A stretch of 20,550 bases of DNA from CAWKEY01 sp963848675 (GTDB lineage: Bacteria > Pseudomonadota > Gammaproteobacteria > Methylococcales > Methylomonadaceae). The stretch is taken from the NCBI GenBank assembly GCA_963848675.1, contig CAWKEY010000013.1, positions 1-20,550 of the forward strand. Direction: 5' to 3'. The notes under the pieces are model-generated. The model made no database searches. It was given only the letters and a program-made list of their open reading frames with translations, and was not told the origin of the DNA. Both the position numbers and the translations under genes were made by a program. Shown in pieces: positions 14,101 through 20,550 of this stretch; positions within the stretch are counted from its first letter, which is position 1, and every line of letters starts with the position of its first letter.

Positions 14101-14361
14101 GAGATAGAATTTTGGCGGTTTGGGCATAGAACCCCTTACTATGACGGTGAAGATTTGGCAGGGTGTTTCTTACCTAATTCCTTCCATGCGTCTTACGACC
14201 ATGTTGCTATACGATGGAATAACAAGGTTTATGATGCACGGGTGATCTCAAGCCGAGTCTCGCATGATCTGGAAGGCTACCCCCAATATCAATCAGGGCA
14301 AATATCCCGTGTTGATCTTCTCTTTGCCCATGTTCCGGCGCAGCTGTCGTTTTGGAAATGA
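14101..14361 (+). CDS. Possible gene remnant, unknown
   Basis: An open frame ending at TGA 14359-14361 encodes EIEFWRFGHRTPYYDGEDLA followed by SYDHVAIRWNNKVYDARVIS and LLFAHVPAQLSFWK. HVAIRWNNKVYDA resembles the His region of some papain-like/C40 peptidases, but no Cys motif is in place. There is no ATG start (only TTG 14155), and the frame sits in decayed sequence. It may be the 3' end of a lost gene or chance. Confidence 0.25.
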   Translation, partial: EIEFWRFGHRTPYYDGEDLAGCFLPNSFHASYDHVAIRWNNKVYDARVISSRVSHDLEGYPQYQSGQISRVDLLFAHVPAQLSFWK

Positions 14362-14638
14362 TTATTCGGGCTCTGATTTTTTCTTTTCCTATAGACAGAA
14401 TAAAACCAAAGAAAACTGCTTTGACTCGCGACCTAAAACTACTGGTTTTCAGTTGGGAACAAACTTACTATTTTTTATATGTTGTCTCTTTCCCGCTGTA
14501 TTTTTATGAATTTAGTTATCCACAAGCGGCAAAACAAGAATAAGTTATAAAAGAATAAATAAAGAAAAGAATAGGGATTTTTGACAAGCTGAAAAAACTA
14601 TTTTTATCAATGGATTGTAGATTTTTTGGTGATTTAAG
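14362..14638. other. AT-rich origin flank with DnaA box
   Basis: TTATCCACA (14516-14524) is a perfect DnaA box. The following stretch 14525-14638 is strongly AT-rich with A- and T-runs and may be the DNA unwinding element. It lies directly beside the iterons. Short reading frames here look spurious. Confidence 0.65.
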
Positions 14639-14912
14639 TGTGGGCTGGCGTGCCTACTTTGGTCTAACTGTGGGCTGGAGTGCCTACTTTTTTAGCTAAC
14701 TGTGGGCTGGAGTGCCTACTTTTTTAGCTAACTGTGGGCTGGAGTGCCTACTTTTTTAGCTAACTGTGAGCTGGAGTGCCTACCTTCTAAACATAAAATC
14801 ACCTTATTTTTTGTCGTAATTCGGTATTTTTTTCAAGTGTGGGCTGGAGTGCCTACTTACTGTGAGCTGGAGTGCCTACTTTTTCGATTGAACTGTGGGC
14901 TGGAGTGCCTAC
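14639..14912 (+). repeat. Eight 19-bp iterons of the replication origin (oriV)
   Basis: The unit TGTGGGCTGGAGTGCCTAC occurs at 14639 (one change), 14669, 14701, 14733, 14765 (one change), 14838, 14861 (one change) and 14894, all in the same orientation. Copies 2-4 form three exact tandem 32-bp units including the linker TTTTTTAGCTAAC. The first five are spaced 30-32 bp, or about three helix turns. After a 73-bp gap the last three follow at 23 and 33 bp. Their position next to an initiator gene, a DnaA box and AT-rich DNA identifies an iteron-controlled plasmid origin. Confidence 0.92.
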
Positions 14913-14920
14913 CTTGATTA

Positions 14921-16003
14921 TCACTTACCCACAGGATCGACGGATTTTTGCGTTCCAATTTGTTGCATATTTGCTCGCTTATTTGCGGCTTTTTGTTCGG
15001 CTATGAAATCATGGTGTGGTCTGATTGTGTATTTTATATCTATAACCTTGCGTCCTTCTTTACGTTCATCCTTATTATATTCAGAAATAACACGTCTTTT
15101 TTTGAGCTCTTCTAGTGCTTCTAAAACCTTCCTGCGATTATCGTTGTCTCTCGCTTGTTGTAAAAGTCCGCTTGCTTGTTGAATATCTGAAAACATGAGG
15201 TGGTAATCATTCATGTAATTGGCATTTATAAAGCGATTGACGAGCCGCTTGTAAAGAAAGCGAGTCAATTGTTCACTGCACTCCATAAAACGCGCATAGT
15301 TAAACTGTCGATATTGTAGCGTGTTGATGGCATGGGATATAAAAACAGGCAGTCGTGCAACGTGAAGCGCGTCTGTATCTTCAAGATATTTATTGCGGTC
15401 GATGCTGCAATAATCTTGCAAAATTGAGCCTGTATAAATTTCCTTACCGTCTTCGTAAACGGTTAAAATGCATTTGCTCATCACTTCCAAACTATGCTTG
15501 ATCTGGTCATATCGAAGTCCGCTGCCCATCCGGTAAAGTTCGCGGCGGATCATGCCGTAGCTGAATCTTACCCAGCTTTCAATGTTTTTGGGATCGTGGA
15601 TGCCGTAATTTTGTTCAGTAAATATCTTCTTCAAAACCTCTTCGATGTTCTCTTCGGTTTTTGTTGGAAAAAAGGCTTTGTCCTTTCCATCAGGCTGCTC
15701 GATCAAAGCAGGTTGAATTTTAACTTTATAGTGCAATTCTTCCCCTGCATTGTTTTTTAGTTTGTATTCATAGGAGAATGACTGCGCTAAACCGCTCGGT
15801 TCTCTTAATTTATTTTGTTGTTCTGTGGAGAAAAAGTATTTTGGGATGCGCTCCCAATATTCAACCGTGTTTGAAACCTCGCTTAAGTCATTAGCCAGAA
15901 ATTGCGAAAATAAATCCATTTGAAAGCTTTTGACAACTTTTTCAGGTGGTTTTCTCGATGGCTTCGGCTTCGCTTCATCCTTCTTTTTTCCCTTGTCTGT
16001 CAT
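14921..16003 (-). CDS. Plasmid replication initiator (Rep)
   Basis: The 360-residue protein has a basic Lys/Pro-rich start (KKKDEAKPKPSRKPPEKVVK), a central region with FSYGMIRRELYRMGSGLRYD and QIKHSLEVMSKCILTVYEDG, and a C-terminal winged-helix-like part (LLQQARDNDNRRKVLEALEE, LKKRRVISEYNKDER). This two-winged-helix layout suits initiators that bind iterons. I cannot name its Inc family. It is the last gene of the parA-RHH-rep operon, overlapping the upstream gene by 4 bp, and its 3' end lies 9 bp from the nearest iteron. Initiation would involve Rep binding to the iterons and DnaA binding to the box at 14516. Confidence 0.8.
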   Translation of the reverse strand: MTDKGKKKDEAKPKPSRKPPEKVVKSFQMDLFSQFLANDLSEVSNTVEYWERIPKYFFSTEQQNKLREPSGLAQSFSYEYKLKNNAGEELHYKVKIQPALIEQPDGKDKAFFPTKTEENIEEVLKKIFTEQNYGIHDPKNIESWVRFSYGMIRRELYRMGSGLRYDQIKHSLEVMSKCILTVYEDGKEIYTGSILQDYCSIDRNKYLEDTDALHVARLPVFISHAINTLQYRQFNYARFMECSEQLTRFLYKRLVNRFINANYMNDYHLMFSDIQQASGLLQQARDNDNRRKVLEALEELKKRRVISEYNKDERKEGRKVIDIKYTIRPHHDFIAEQKAANKRANMQQIGTQKSVDPVGK

Positions 16004-16341
16004 TTTGTAAGCTCCTTAAACAGTGCCAAGTATTCTTTTGTTCCTTCCTTTTCAATCAAGGCTAATAGAGCCAGTTCAAAGGTTTCATTATCGAAGGTTT
16101 CAAGATGCGCTCCAATCTCTTGAAAAAGCGGCTTTATGCCTTCCCTTACCTTTATATTAAGTTGCGCTGTGTATTTGGTGCGGCTACGTTTTTTGCGTGG
16201 CTGGCGGCTTATAAACCCTGTTTGCGTCGCGATTTCTTTAATCTCTGCCTTACCTATATGTTTTGGCAAGGGACGTTTTTGGGTCAGCTCCTCAAGATCG
16301 ATTGTATCGTCAAGGTTTAATGCTTCGCGCTCTTTAGCCAT
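16000..16341 (-). CDS. Small RHH-type partition partner (ParG-like)
   Basis: The 113-residue basic protein has a flexible N-terminal half (LDDTIDLEELTQKRPLPKHI, RQPRKKRSRTKYT) and a C-terminal pattern of strand-helix-helix (YTAQLNIKVREGIKPLFQEI, then TFDNETFELALLALIEKEG) typical of ribbon-helix-helix proteins. It sits directly after parA (8-bp overlap) and before rep (4-bp overlap). In type Ib partition systems a small RHH protein with an unstructured N terminus binds the centromere and activates ParA. No HTH-type ParB is present, so this is the likely partner. Confidence 0.7.
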   Translation of the reverse strand: MAKEREALNLDDTIDLEELTQKRPLPKHIGKAEIKEIATQTGFISRQPRKKRSRTKYTAQLNIKVREGIKPLFQEIGAHLETFDNETFELALLALIEKEGTKEYLALFKELTK

Positions 16342-17047
16342 TTGCAGCCCTCTTCTGGTCTATGCTCGTTTTTAATTTGCGTTTGACTTCTTCGGCAAAA
16401 ATTTTGGCATTATCGGCGGCTTTTTTGATGCTTTCTTGCTCTCTTTTAGTGCTTCCCTCTAAGCCGTTTACTGTCCCTCCATAGGAAAAAACAGATTTGA
16501 ATGCTTCACGGTCAATCAATGAACACTCAAAAAGGTCAACCCCTGCCCCGTCAAATTCAGCGGCAAGGTGTTTACCTGTTTTGGTAATAATTGCCGCGCT
16601 TAATCGCGTGAATAAAACAGCAAAGGGGATTTTGCGCCCTGCTACGCGAGCGCTATATTGAATCGTTTTAATTGTTTTGACCGCTTCTTTCGCGTCATTT
16701 TGTGATGGTTGGCAAGGGATAACGACCAAATCTGCACGACTGACTGCACCGATAACCGCGCTGCTTGCCACTCCCTCAAGATCGACTATAACAAAAGCAG
16801 CTTTGTTCTCAGCTTCATCAATCGCATCTAAGATATTCTCCTCTGTGGCATTCTCGATCAATTGTATATTTTCGGGACGACCTTCCTTGTTCGCCCATGC
16901 CGCGCTATGCTGATTCGGGTCAGCATCTATCATAGCAATCTGGAATCCCTTTGCTGCCCCCTGTCTGGCAAGTTCGCAAGCCAATATAACGGCGGCTGTT
17001 GTTTTCCCTGCCCCTCCTTTTGAGGATGCAAAAACGATTGTTGGCAT
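16334..17047 (-). CDS. parA: ParA-family partition ATPase
   Basis: The 237-residue protein starts MPTIVFASSKGGAGKTTAAV with the deviant Walker A motif KGGAGKTT (10-17), followed by AMIDADPNQHSAAW (switch I) and VIVDLEGVASS (Walker B). It lacks an N-terminal DNA-binding domain, so it is of the short ParA (type Ib, ParF-like) class. It moves plasmid copies apart together with the small RHH protein encoded next. It is the first gene of the operon. GGGAG lies 8 bp before the ATG and hexamer repeats lie upstream. Confidence 0.9.
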   Translation of the reverse strand: MPTIVFASSKGGAGKTTAAVILACELARQGAAKGFQIAMIDADPNQHSAAWANKEGRPENIQLIENATEENILDAIDEAENKAAFVIVDLEGVASSAVIGAVSRADLVVIPCQPSQNDAKEAVKTIKTIQYSARVAGRKIPFAVLFTRLSAAIITKTGKHLAAEFDGAGVDLFECSLIDREAFKSVFSYGGTVNGLEGSTKREQESIKKAADNAKIFAEEVKRKLKTSIDQKRAANG

Positions 17048-17075
17048 GTATCACGCTCCCGTGGTTTAAAAAAGT

Positions 17076-17395
17076 GCTATCGGAAAAGATAGCCACAATA
17101 AGATGATAGCAAAAAAGATAGCAATGTAAATAGAATATCTTGAAAGATAGCTTATTAAAAAGATATTTTAATAAATATTAAAATAAGTAACAAAAAAGAT
17201 AGCTATTATAAAAAGCTATCTAAAAGGATATTAAAAAGGATACTATGTTTTTGCCTTTACTTAGGGTGAGTTTAAACAAACGACAGGATTGTTTCATAGG
17301 ATTTTGAGCAGTGACGAGGCGTAAACTTTCGGTGCATTGCTGAGTCATCACTGTTGTTGTTACATTATTCGATGAATACCTCACTAAAAGATAGC
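17076..17395. repeat. GATAGC hexamer array upstream of parA (possible centromere/operator)
   Basis: GATAGC occurs at 17088, 17105, 17117, 17146, 17198 and 17390, mostly preceded by a run of A (AAAAGATAGC), and its complement GCTATC at 17076 and 17215. The pairs at 17076/17088 and 17198/17215 form dyads. Partial copies AAAGGATA lie at 17224 and 17236. Arrays of short repeats before type Ib parA genes serve as centromere and operator for the RHH partner. The interval has no gene. Confidence 0.65.
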
Positions 17396-17501
17396 TGCGA
17401 TTAATGTCAGAAAAACTGGATTTATAAATCAGTTAATCTGAGATATAAAAGGCGGATAAGTGCAAGAAATTGCGATTATGAAATCAAGAAACTACAGGTA
17501 G

Positions 17502-17523
17502 GGCTGATTTTTCAGCCTTTTTT
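17502..17523 (+). terminator. Rho-independent terminator-like hairpin
   Basis: GGCTGA (17502-17507), loop TTTT, TCAGCC (17512-17517) and then six T residues. It points right, but no gene ends upstream of it on the plus strand. It could end a small RNA from the region behind the parA promoter or be a remnant. Confidence 0.55.
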
Positions 17524-17598
17524 ATAGCTATGCTATTCTTAAAACTGTCTCTTGAAACGGGATCTCCGAAAACCTCTATCCCAATTGAGTTTTGCGAA

Positions 17599-17626
17599 TG
17601 TCCGGAAAATCTGGATTTTCCGGACA
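17599..17626. repeat. Perfect 12-bp dyad TGTCCGGAAAAT
   Basis: TGTCCGGAAAAT (17599-17610) and ATTTTCCGGACA (17615-17626) are separated by CTGG. A related sequence, TGTCCGGTAAATCTG, recurs at 17659-17673 about 60 bp away. It lies between the replication block and the ParDE-type module and could be a recombinase or regulator site. Confidence 0.6.
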
Positions 17627-17710
17627 ACATGATCTCCTTATAAAAACAAAGTCTTGCGTGTCCGGTAAATCTGTCCGTAATACCGTTAAGGGAAGTCATT
17701 TGGGGGGAAC

Positions 17711-18022
17711 CTATCCACCAAGTCGATTTTTAAGTCTGGCTAACATCTCCATCCGCTCATGCAAAACTGCAATAATCCGAGGCGGCTTTGCCTTTGGATG
17801 GACATAAAAAATATAGTGGTGCTCGCATCGGCTCACCAAAATTTGGGGATACAGTTTCGAGAAGGGACGGGAATAGGCGTTCCGGGCCGCGATCTCACGA
17901 AACCGGGTTTCAAGCAACTCAGCATAGTGCAAAGACTGTTTCTTGCCCCATTTCGTTATAGTGTAACGGGCAATCTCCTTGAGGTCTTCCTGTGCCGAAG
18001 GCGTTAATTCATAAGGCAGCAT
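17711..18022 (-). CDS. parE: ParE/RelE-family toxin
   Basis: The 103-residue protein matches the ParE/RelE fold in order: YELTPSAQEDLKEIARYTIT, KWGKKQSLHYAELLETRFRE, a central strand region (VSRCEHHYIFYVHP) and the C-terminal RIIAVLHERMEML. The IAVLHERMDML-type ending is characteristic of ParE toxins, which poison gyrase. It lies 4 bp after its antitoxin gene, the usual parDE order. The ParE versus RelE assignment is by motif only. Confidence 0.88.
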   Translation of the reverse strand: MLPYELTPSAQEDLKEIARYTITKWGKKQSLHYAELLETRFREIAARNAYSRPFSKLYPQILVSRCEHHYIFYVHPKAKPPRIIAVLHERMEMLARLKNRLGG

Positions 18023-18026
18023 TCCA

Positions 18027-18275
18027 TTACCGCATTTCCTGATGGGTTTCTTCGAATATTTGTTTTACTGATTTGTTCGTGACGGCCTCATCCGCTTCTT
18101 TGAGACGCGGTTCCAGGAATGCCTCTAACTGACGCAAGGCTTCGTCCTCGTTCTCCGTCGGCGTTTGCGGCAACACGCGATCCAAAACATAATCCTTGAT
18201 GCTCTGACCGCGCAAAGCCGCGACCGCCTTTAGCCGTTGATGTTGTTCGGGTGTCACTTCAATGGATAAACGCAT
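18027..18275 (-). CDS. parD: ParD/RHH-type antitoxin
   Basis: From the ATG at 18275 the protein has 82 residues: MRLSIEVTPEQHQRLKAVAA, LRGQSIKDYVLDRVLP, then an acidic C-terminal tail for toxin binding. The strand-helix-helix start is a ribbon-helix-helix domain. GGAGG lies 8 bp before this ATG but only 2 bp before the ATG at 18281, which decides the start. It neutralises the toxin encoded next and probably represses the operon. Confidence 0.85.
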   Translation of the reverse strand: MRLSIEVTPEQHQRLKAVAALRGQSIKDYVLDRVLPQTPTENEDEALRQLEAFLEPRLKEADEAVTNKSVKQIFEETHQEMR

Positions 18276-18297
18276 GACCATGTCCTCCGTATCTTCT

Positions 18298-18335
18298 ATC
18301 ATACTAGCACCAAAAACAACATTTGTTCAAATGTT
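18298..18335 (-). promoter_or_regulatory. Promoter/operator of the ParDE-type module
   Basis: On the minus strand TATGAT (18303-18298) is a good -10 box. AACATTTG (18318-18325) and CAAATGTT (18328-18335) form a perfect dyad where the -35 should lie, and CATTTGTT repeats the half-site at 18336-18343. The weak -35 and the dyad fit autorepression by the RHH antitoxin. Confidence 0.6.
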
Positions 18336-18398
18336 CATTTGTTGCTTTCGGTGTTCGGTGACATTCTAAAAACGTTTGTTTTTGGGAGGCCACAATTC

Positions 18399-18496
18399 AT
18401 CAAAAGGGAACCCTTTTGACAGGGAAAATCAGTATTCGTAACTGATTGAAAAATATAGCTCTTGAATACATCAAAAGGGCGTGTCAATATAAAGTC
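18399..18496 (+). promoter_or_regulatory. Putative recombination site of the second resolvase
   Basis: TCAAAAGGG (18400-18408) and CCCTTTTGA (18411-18419) form a perfect dyad. A third half-site ATCAAAAGGG lies at 18470-18479 and TGTCAATATAAAGTCATGA overlaps the start codon. Spaced half-sites directly upstream of a resolvase gene are typical of res regions. Confidence 0.5.
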
Positions 18497-19078
18497 ATGA
18501 AAATTGGCTATGCTAGAGTTTCAACAGACGAACAAAATCTTGATATGCAACTTGACGCGCTCAAGGCGGCAGGATGCGAAACGGTATTCATGGATCAAGG
18601 GATCAGCGGTATTACCAAGGAACGGGTAGGGCTGTCAGATGCTCTATTGGCGATAGGAAAAGAAGATATCCTGGTTGTCTGGAAGCTGGACAGATTAGGC
18701 CGTTCTCTAGGGTTTTTGTGTGAATTGATCGAACGTTTAAAAGAGCAGGGAACTGGCTTCCAAAGTCTAACTGACGGCATCGACACCACCACGACCGGCG
18801 GCAAGCTGGTCTTTCATATCATGGGTGCATTGGCCGAATTCGAGCGTGATCTGATCCGGGAGCGAACCAAAGCCGGAATGAAGGCCGCCAAGAAACGCGG
18901 CAAACATGTCGGGCGGCCAAAATCCTTGTCAAACGGACAGGTTCAGCATATGCATGAATTATTGGATACCGGAAAGACACAATCCGAAGTGGCCGAATTG
19001 TTTGGTGTATCGGCGAATACAATTGGACGGGAAGTGAGAAAAAAATGGACGAGAAAATCATCATCAAAAACAAAATAA
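18497..19078 (+). CDS. Serine resolvase/invertase (TnpR/Hin-like)
   Basis: The 193-residue protein begins MKIGYARVSTDEQNLDMQLD with catalytic Ser9, followed by VWKLDRLGRSLGFLCELIER, IMGALAEFERDLIRERTKAG and KKRGKHVGRPKSL, then a helix-turn-helix (TQSEVAELFGVSANTIGREV). All the conserved residues of this recombinase family are present. ATG 18497 is chosen because family members start at MKIGYARVST; an in-frame TTG at 18446 would add 17 residues. It shares only family-level similarity with the resolvase at 7633. It could resolve plasmid dimers or belong to a lost Tn3-type transposon. Confidence 0.92.
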   Translation: MKIGYARVSTDEQNLDMQLDALKAAGCETVFMDQGISGITKERVGLSDALLAIGKEDILVVWKLDRLGRSLGFLCELIERLKEQGTGFQSLTDGIDTTTTGGKLVFHIMGALAEFERDLIRERTKAGMKAAKKRGKHVGRPKSLSNGQVQHMHELLDTGKTQSEVAELFGVSANTIGREVRKKWTRKSSSKTK

Positions 19079-19090
19079 GAACACATATGG

Positions 19091-19357
19091 ATGACTGAGA
19101 TGGTACCGAGCGGTGAAAAAACGCGGATATTGTGGTGTGACGTGACGCAGGTGGATTACGAAACCTTAAACCGCCTATGCGATAAACTGGCTATCAATCA
19201 AGCGGACATTGAATTCGATGTCGTCTATATCAACGGCGACCACAACATCCCTGTTGTATTTACCAGTCTTGAGACCGAAGGAGGCATTAGCAAAACCCTG
19301 AAAATCCGTCAGAACGAACCGGAGTTTTTAAGCCGCATGCTTGCAGTGGTGGTGTAA
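19091..19357 (+). CDS. Unknown 88-residue protein before the DUF1016 gene
   Basis: The protein is acidic, soluble and not recognised (MTEMVPSGEKTRILWCDVTQ, then DYETLNRLCDKLAINQADIE). It contains LRxxxKLAINQADIEFD-like and VYINGDHNIPVVFTSLETEG segments, suggesting a small alpha/beta fold. It starts 13 bp after the resolvase gene, and its TAA is immediately followed by the GTG start of the next gene, so it is probably translated together with the nuclease-like gene. No strong ribosome-binding site is visible. Confidence 0.6.
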   Translation: MTEMVPSGEKTRILWCDVTQVDYETLNRLCDKLAINQADIEFDVVYINGDHNIPVVFTSLETEGGISKTLKIRQNEPEFLSRMLAVVV

Positions 19358-20380
19358 GTGAGCGAAATCAATGTTCATGCCGATTACAGGTTGGCTCTGA
19401 ATGAAATTAAACAACGGATTCAAGCCACGCAAATGCGTGCAGTGCTGGCGGTTAATAATGAGCTGTTGGTGCTGTACTGGCATATTGGTCAAACGATTGT
19501 GACCTTGCAGCAAGTGCAAGGCTGGGGCGGTGCTGTGGTAGAACAAATGGCAGCGGACTTACAAGCCGAATATCCGGGCATTCAAGGCTTTTCGCGCAGC
19601 AGTTTATTTGCAATGCGCCAGTTTTACCTGTTCTTTTCAAAACGCTTTGAAATTGTCCCACAGCCGGTGGGACAAATACCTTGGGGACATATTCGCACGA
19701 TTATGGGCAAGATTAAGGATGTTGATATTGCCCTGTTTTACGCAACAGCATGTATTGAAAATGGCTGGAGTAGAACGATTTTGGAGTTGCAAATTGAGCA
19801 AGGTTTACACCTGCGGCAAGGTCTTGCACCGAGTAACTTTAAAGCAGTGCTGTCGGCACCACAGTCTGAGTTGGCTCAGCAAACCCTGAAAGACCCTTAT
19901 GTATTTGATTTTCTAAATTTGACTCAGAAAGCCATAGAACGTGACGTTGAAAATCAGTTGGTCGATAACATCACCCGATTCTTACTAGAGTTGGGCAAGG
20001 GCTTTGCCTTTTTAGGTCGCCAATACCCGCTGGAAGTGAATAACCGCAGTTATTTTCTGGATTTGCTGTTTTACCATACCAGACTGAAGTGTTACGTAGT
20101 GATTGAACTAAAAACAGGTGAATTCAAACCTGAGTATATCGGCAAAATGAATTTTTACTTATCGGCGGTTGATGATCTGTTAAGCGCGGAAGGCGATCAG
20201 CCTAGTATTGGCTTGATTCTGTGCAAAGACAAAGACCGGCTGGATGTGGAATATGCCTTGCGTGATGTCAATAAGCCAATAGGCGTTAGCTCTTTTATTA
20301 CCAAAGAAATACCGCTGGACGTACAAGCACAATTGCCCACGGTAGCCGAAATTGAACAACAGTTAACAGGGAAACTATGA
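19358..20380 (+). CDS. DUF1016/YhcG-type PD-(D/E)XK nuclease protein
   Basis: The 340-residue protein shows the YhcG pattern: an N-terminal helical domain (VLYWHIGQTIV at 38-48, GFSRSSLFAMRQFY at 77-90, IPWGHI at 107-112) and a C-terminal PD-(D/E)XK domain with LEVNNRSYFLDLLFYH (Asp235) and YVVIELKTGEF (Glu250, Lys252). All three catalytic residues are present. Homologues often occur with restriction or defence genes, but the biological role is poorly known. It starts at GTG directly behind the previous stop codon, and its stop overlaps the ATG of a short frame (ATGA). Confidence 0.88.
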   Translation: MSEINVHADYRLALNEIKQRIQATQMRAVLAVNNELLVLYWHIGQTIVTLQQVQGWGGAVVEQMAADLQAEYPGIQGFSRSSLFAMRQFYLFFSKRFEIVPQPVGQIPWGHIRTIMGKIKDVDIALFYATACIENGWSRTILELQIEQGLHLRQGLAPSNFKAVLSAPQSELAQQTLKDPYVFDFLNLTQKAIERDVENQLVDNITRFLLELGKGFAFLGRQYPLEVNNRSYFLDLLFYHTRLKCYVVIELKTGEFKPEYIGKMNFYLSAVDDLLSAEGDQPSIGLILCKDKDRLDVEYALRDVNKPIGVSSFITKEIPLDVQAQLPTVAEIEQQLTGKL

Positions 20381-20487
20381 ATGCGCGCTGGTTTTATCAA
20401 GCATTTCCGATTTGGAACGCGGTGCGTACCGAATTGAGAATGATCGGTTTTACAGGAACAAGCAAAACAGAATGGACAAGTCGATGA
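20377..20487 (+). CDS. Short frame overlapping the DUF1016 gene, unknown
   Basis: ATG 20377 overlaps the preceding stop codon (ATGA) and encodes 36 residues beginning MNARWFYQAFPIWNAVRTEL. Another 21-residue frame starts at 20484 with the same kind of overlap. The coupling suggests translation, but such short frames may be remnants of a disrupted gene. No homology is recognised. Confidence 0.3.
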   Translation: MNARWFYQAFPIWNAVRTELRMIGFTGTSKTEWTSR

Positions 20488-20550
20488 GTAAAAGGGGTGT
20501 GCTTCTGCTCGTCTTGTCTAATGTTCAGGCTAAAAACCGTCAAAAGTGAT

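Noticed and set aside
14264..14543. Overlapping plus-strand frames near 14.3-14.5 kb
   Set aside because: Hydrophobic translations of AT-rich DNA with no start signals or recognisable motifs.
14639..14912. CRISPR array
   Set aside because: Repeats are separated by short, mostly identical linkers rather than unique spacers, and no cas genes are present. Iterons explain it.
1..20550. tRNA or rRNA genes, and closure of the window as a complete circle
   Set aside because: No cloverleaf or rRNA segment was recognised. umuC runs off the left edge and no overlap between the two ends was noticed, so the window is probably only a part of the replicon.

Overview
The window looks like part of a mobilizable plasmid, or a plasmid-derived integrated element, from a gammaproteobacterium. 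It carries an iteron origin with an initiator gene, a ParA-type partition operon, a MOBP-type mobilization region with a recognisable oriT, a KfrA-like protein, three toxin-antitoxin modules or remnants, two serine resolvases, and an accessory block of SOS genes and integron-like cassettes. The organism cannot be fixed from sequence alone. The atypical LexA/UmuDC/SRAP cluster and the base composition would suit an environmental gammaproteobacterium (for example a methanotroph relative), but that is a low-confidence guess.

Layout. (1) 1-2286, SOS block: umuD-umuC run leftward, and a lexA - 51-residue membrane protein - SRAP (YedK/HMCES-like) cluster runs rightward from the same intergenic region. 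(2) 2606-4164: a CHASE-GGDEF diguanylate cyclase with its own terminator. (3) about 4531-6280: two AT-rich genes, each followed by an attC-like recombination site, with no integrase in view. They look like integron cassettes (a CALIN-type cluster). The first encodes a HEPN-like domain fused to three zinc-ribbon-like Cys pairs of pairs, the second a small membrane protein. (4) 6455-7272: a HicA-like toxin / HTH antitoxin pair with a perfect 24-bp palindrome over its -35 box. (5) 7288-8242: a 955-bp element with perfect 31-bp terminal inverted repeats that holds only a resolvase and its res-like region, so it resembles a non-autonomous Tn3-family derivative. (6) 8288-12420, mobilization: MobC-like RHH protein and a relaxase split by a frame change on the minus strand, oriT with a nic-like ATCCTG, then a TraK/TraL/TraM-like (StbABC-like) operon on the plus strand. 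(7) 12473-13482: AT-rich tandem repeats and kfrA. (8) 13483-14630: decayed sequence with a broken brnA antitoxin and an orphan palindrome. (9) 14516-17395, replication and partition: DnaA box, AT-rich stretch, eight 19-bp iterons, and the minus-strand operon parA - small RHH protein - rep, preceded by an array of GATAGC hexamers that may be the partition site. (10) 17502-18335: terminator, dyads and a ParDE-type module. (11) 18400-20550: a second serine resolvase with its own dyad region, an unknown 88-residue protein, and a DUF1016/YhcG-type PD-(D/E)XK nuclease.

How it fits together: Rep, iterons, ParA, the RHH partner and KfrA keep and segregate the replicon. MobC, the relaxase and the TraKLM-like proteins act at oriT for transfer with help from another plasmid's secretion system. 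The toxin-antitoxin modules stabilise it. The resolvases would resolve multimers or cointegrates. The SOS genes and cassettes are cargo. All functions are inferred from motifs and gene order; no database search was run.
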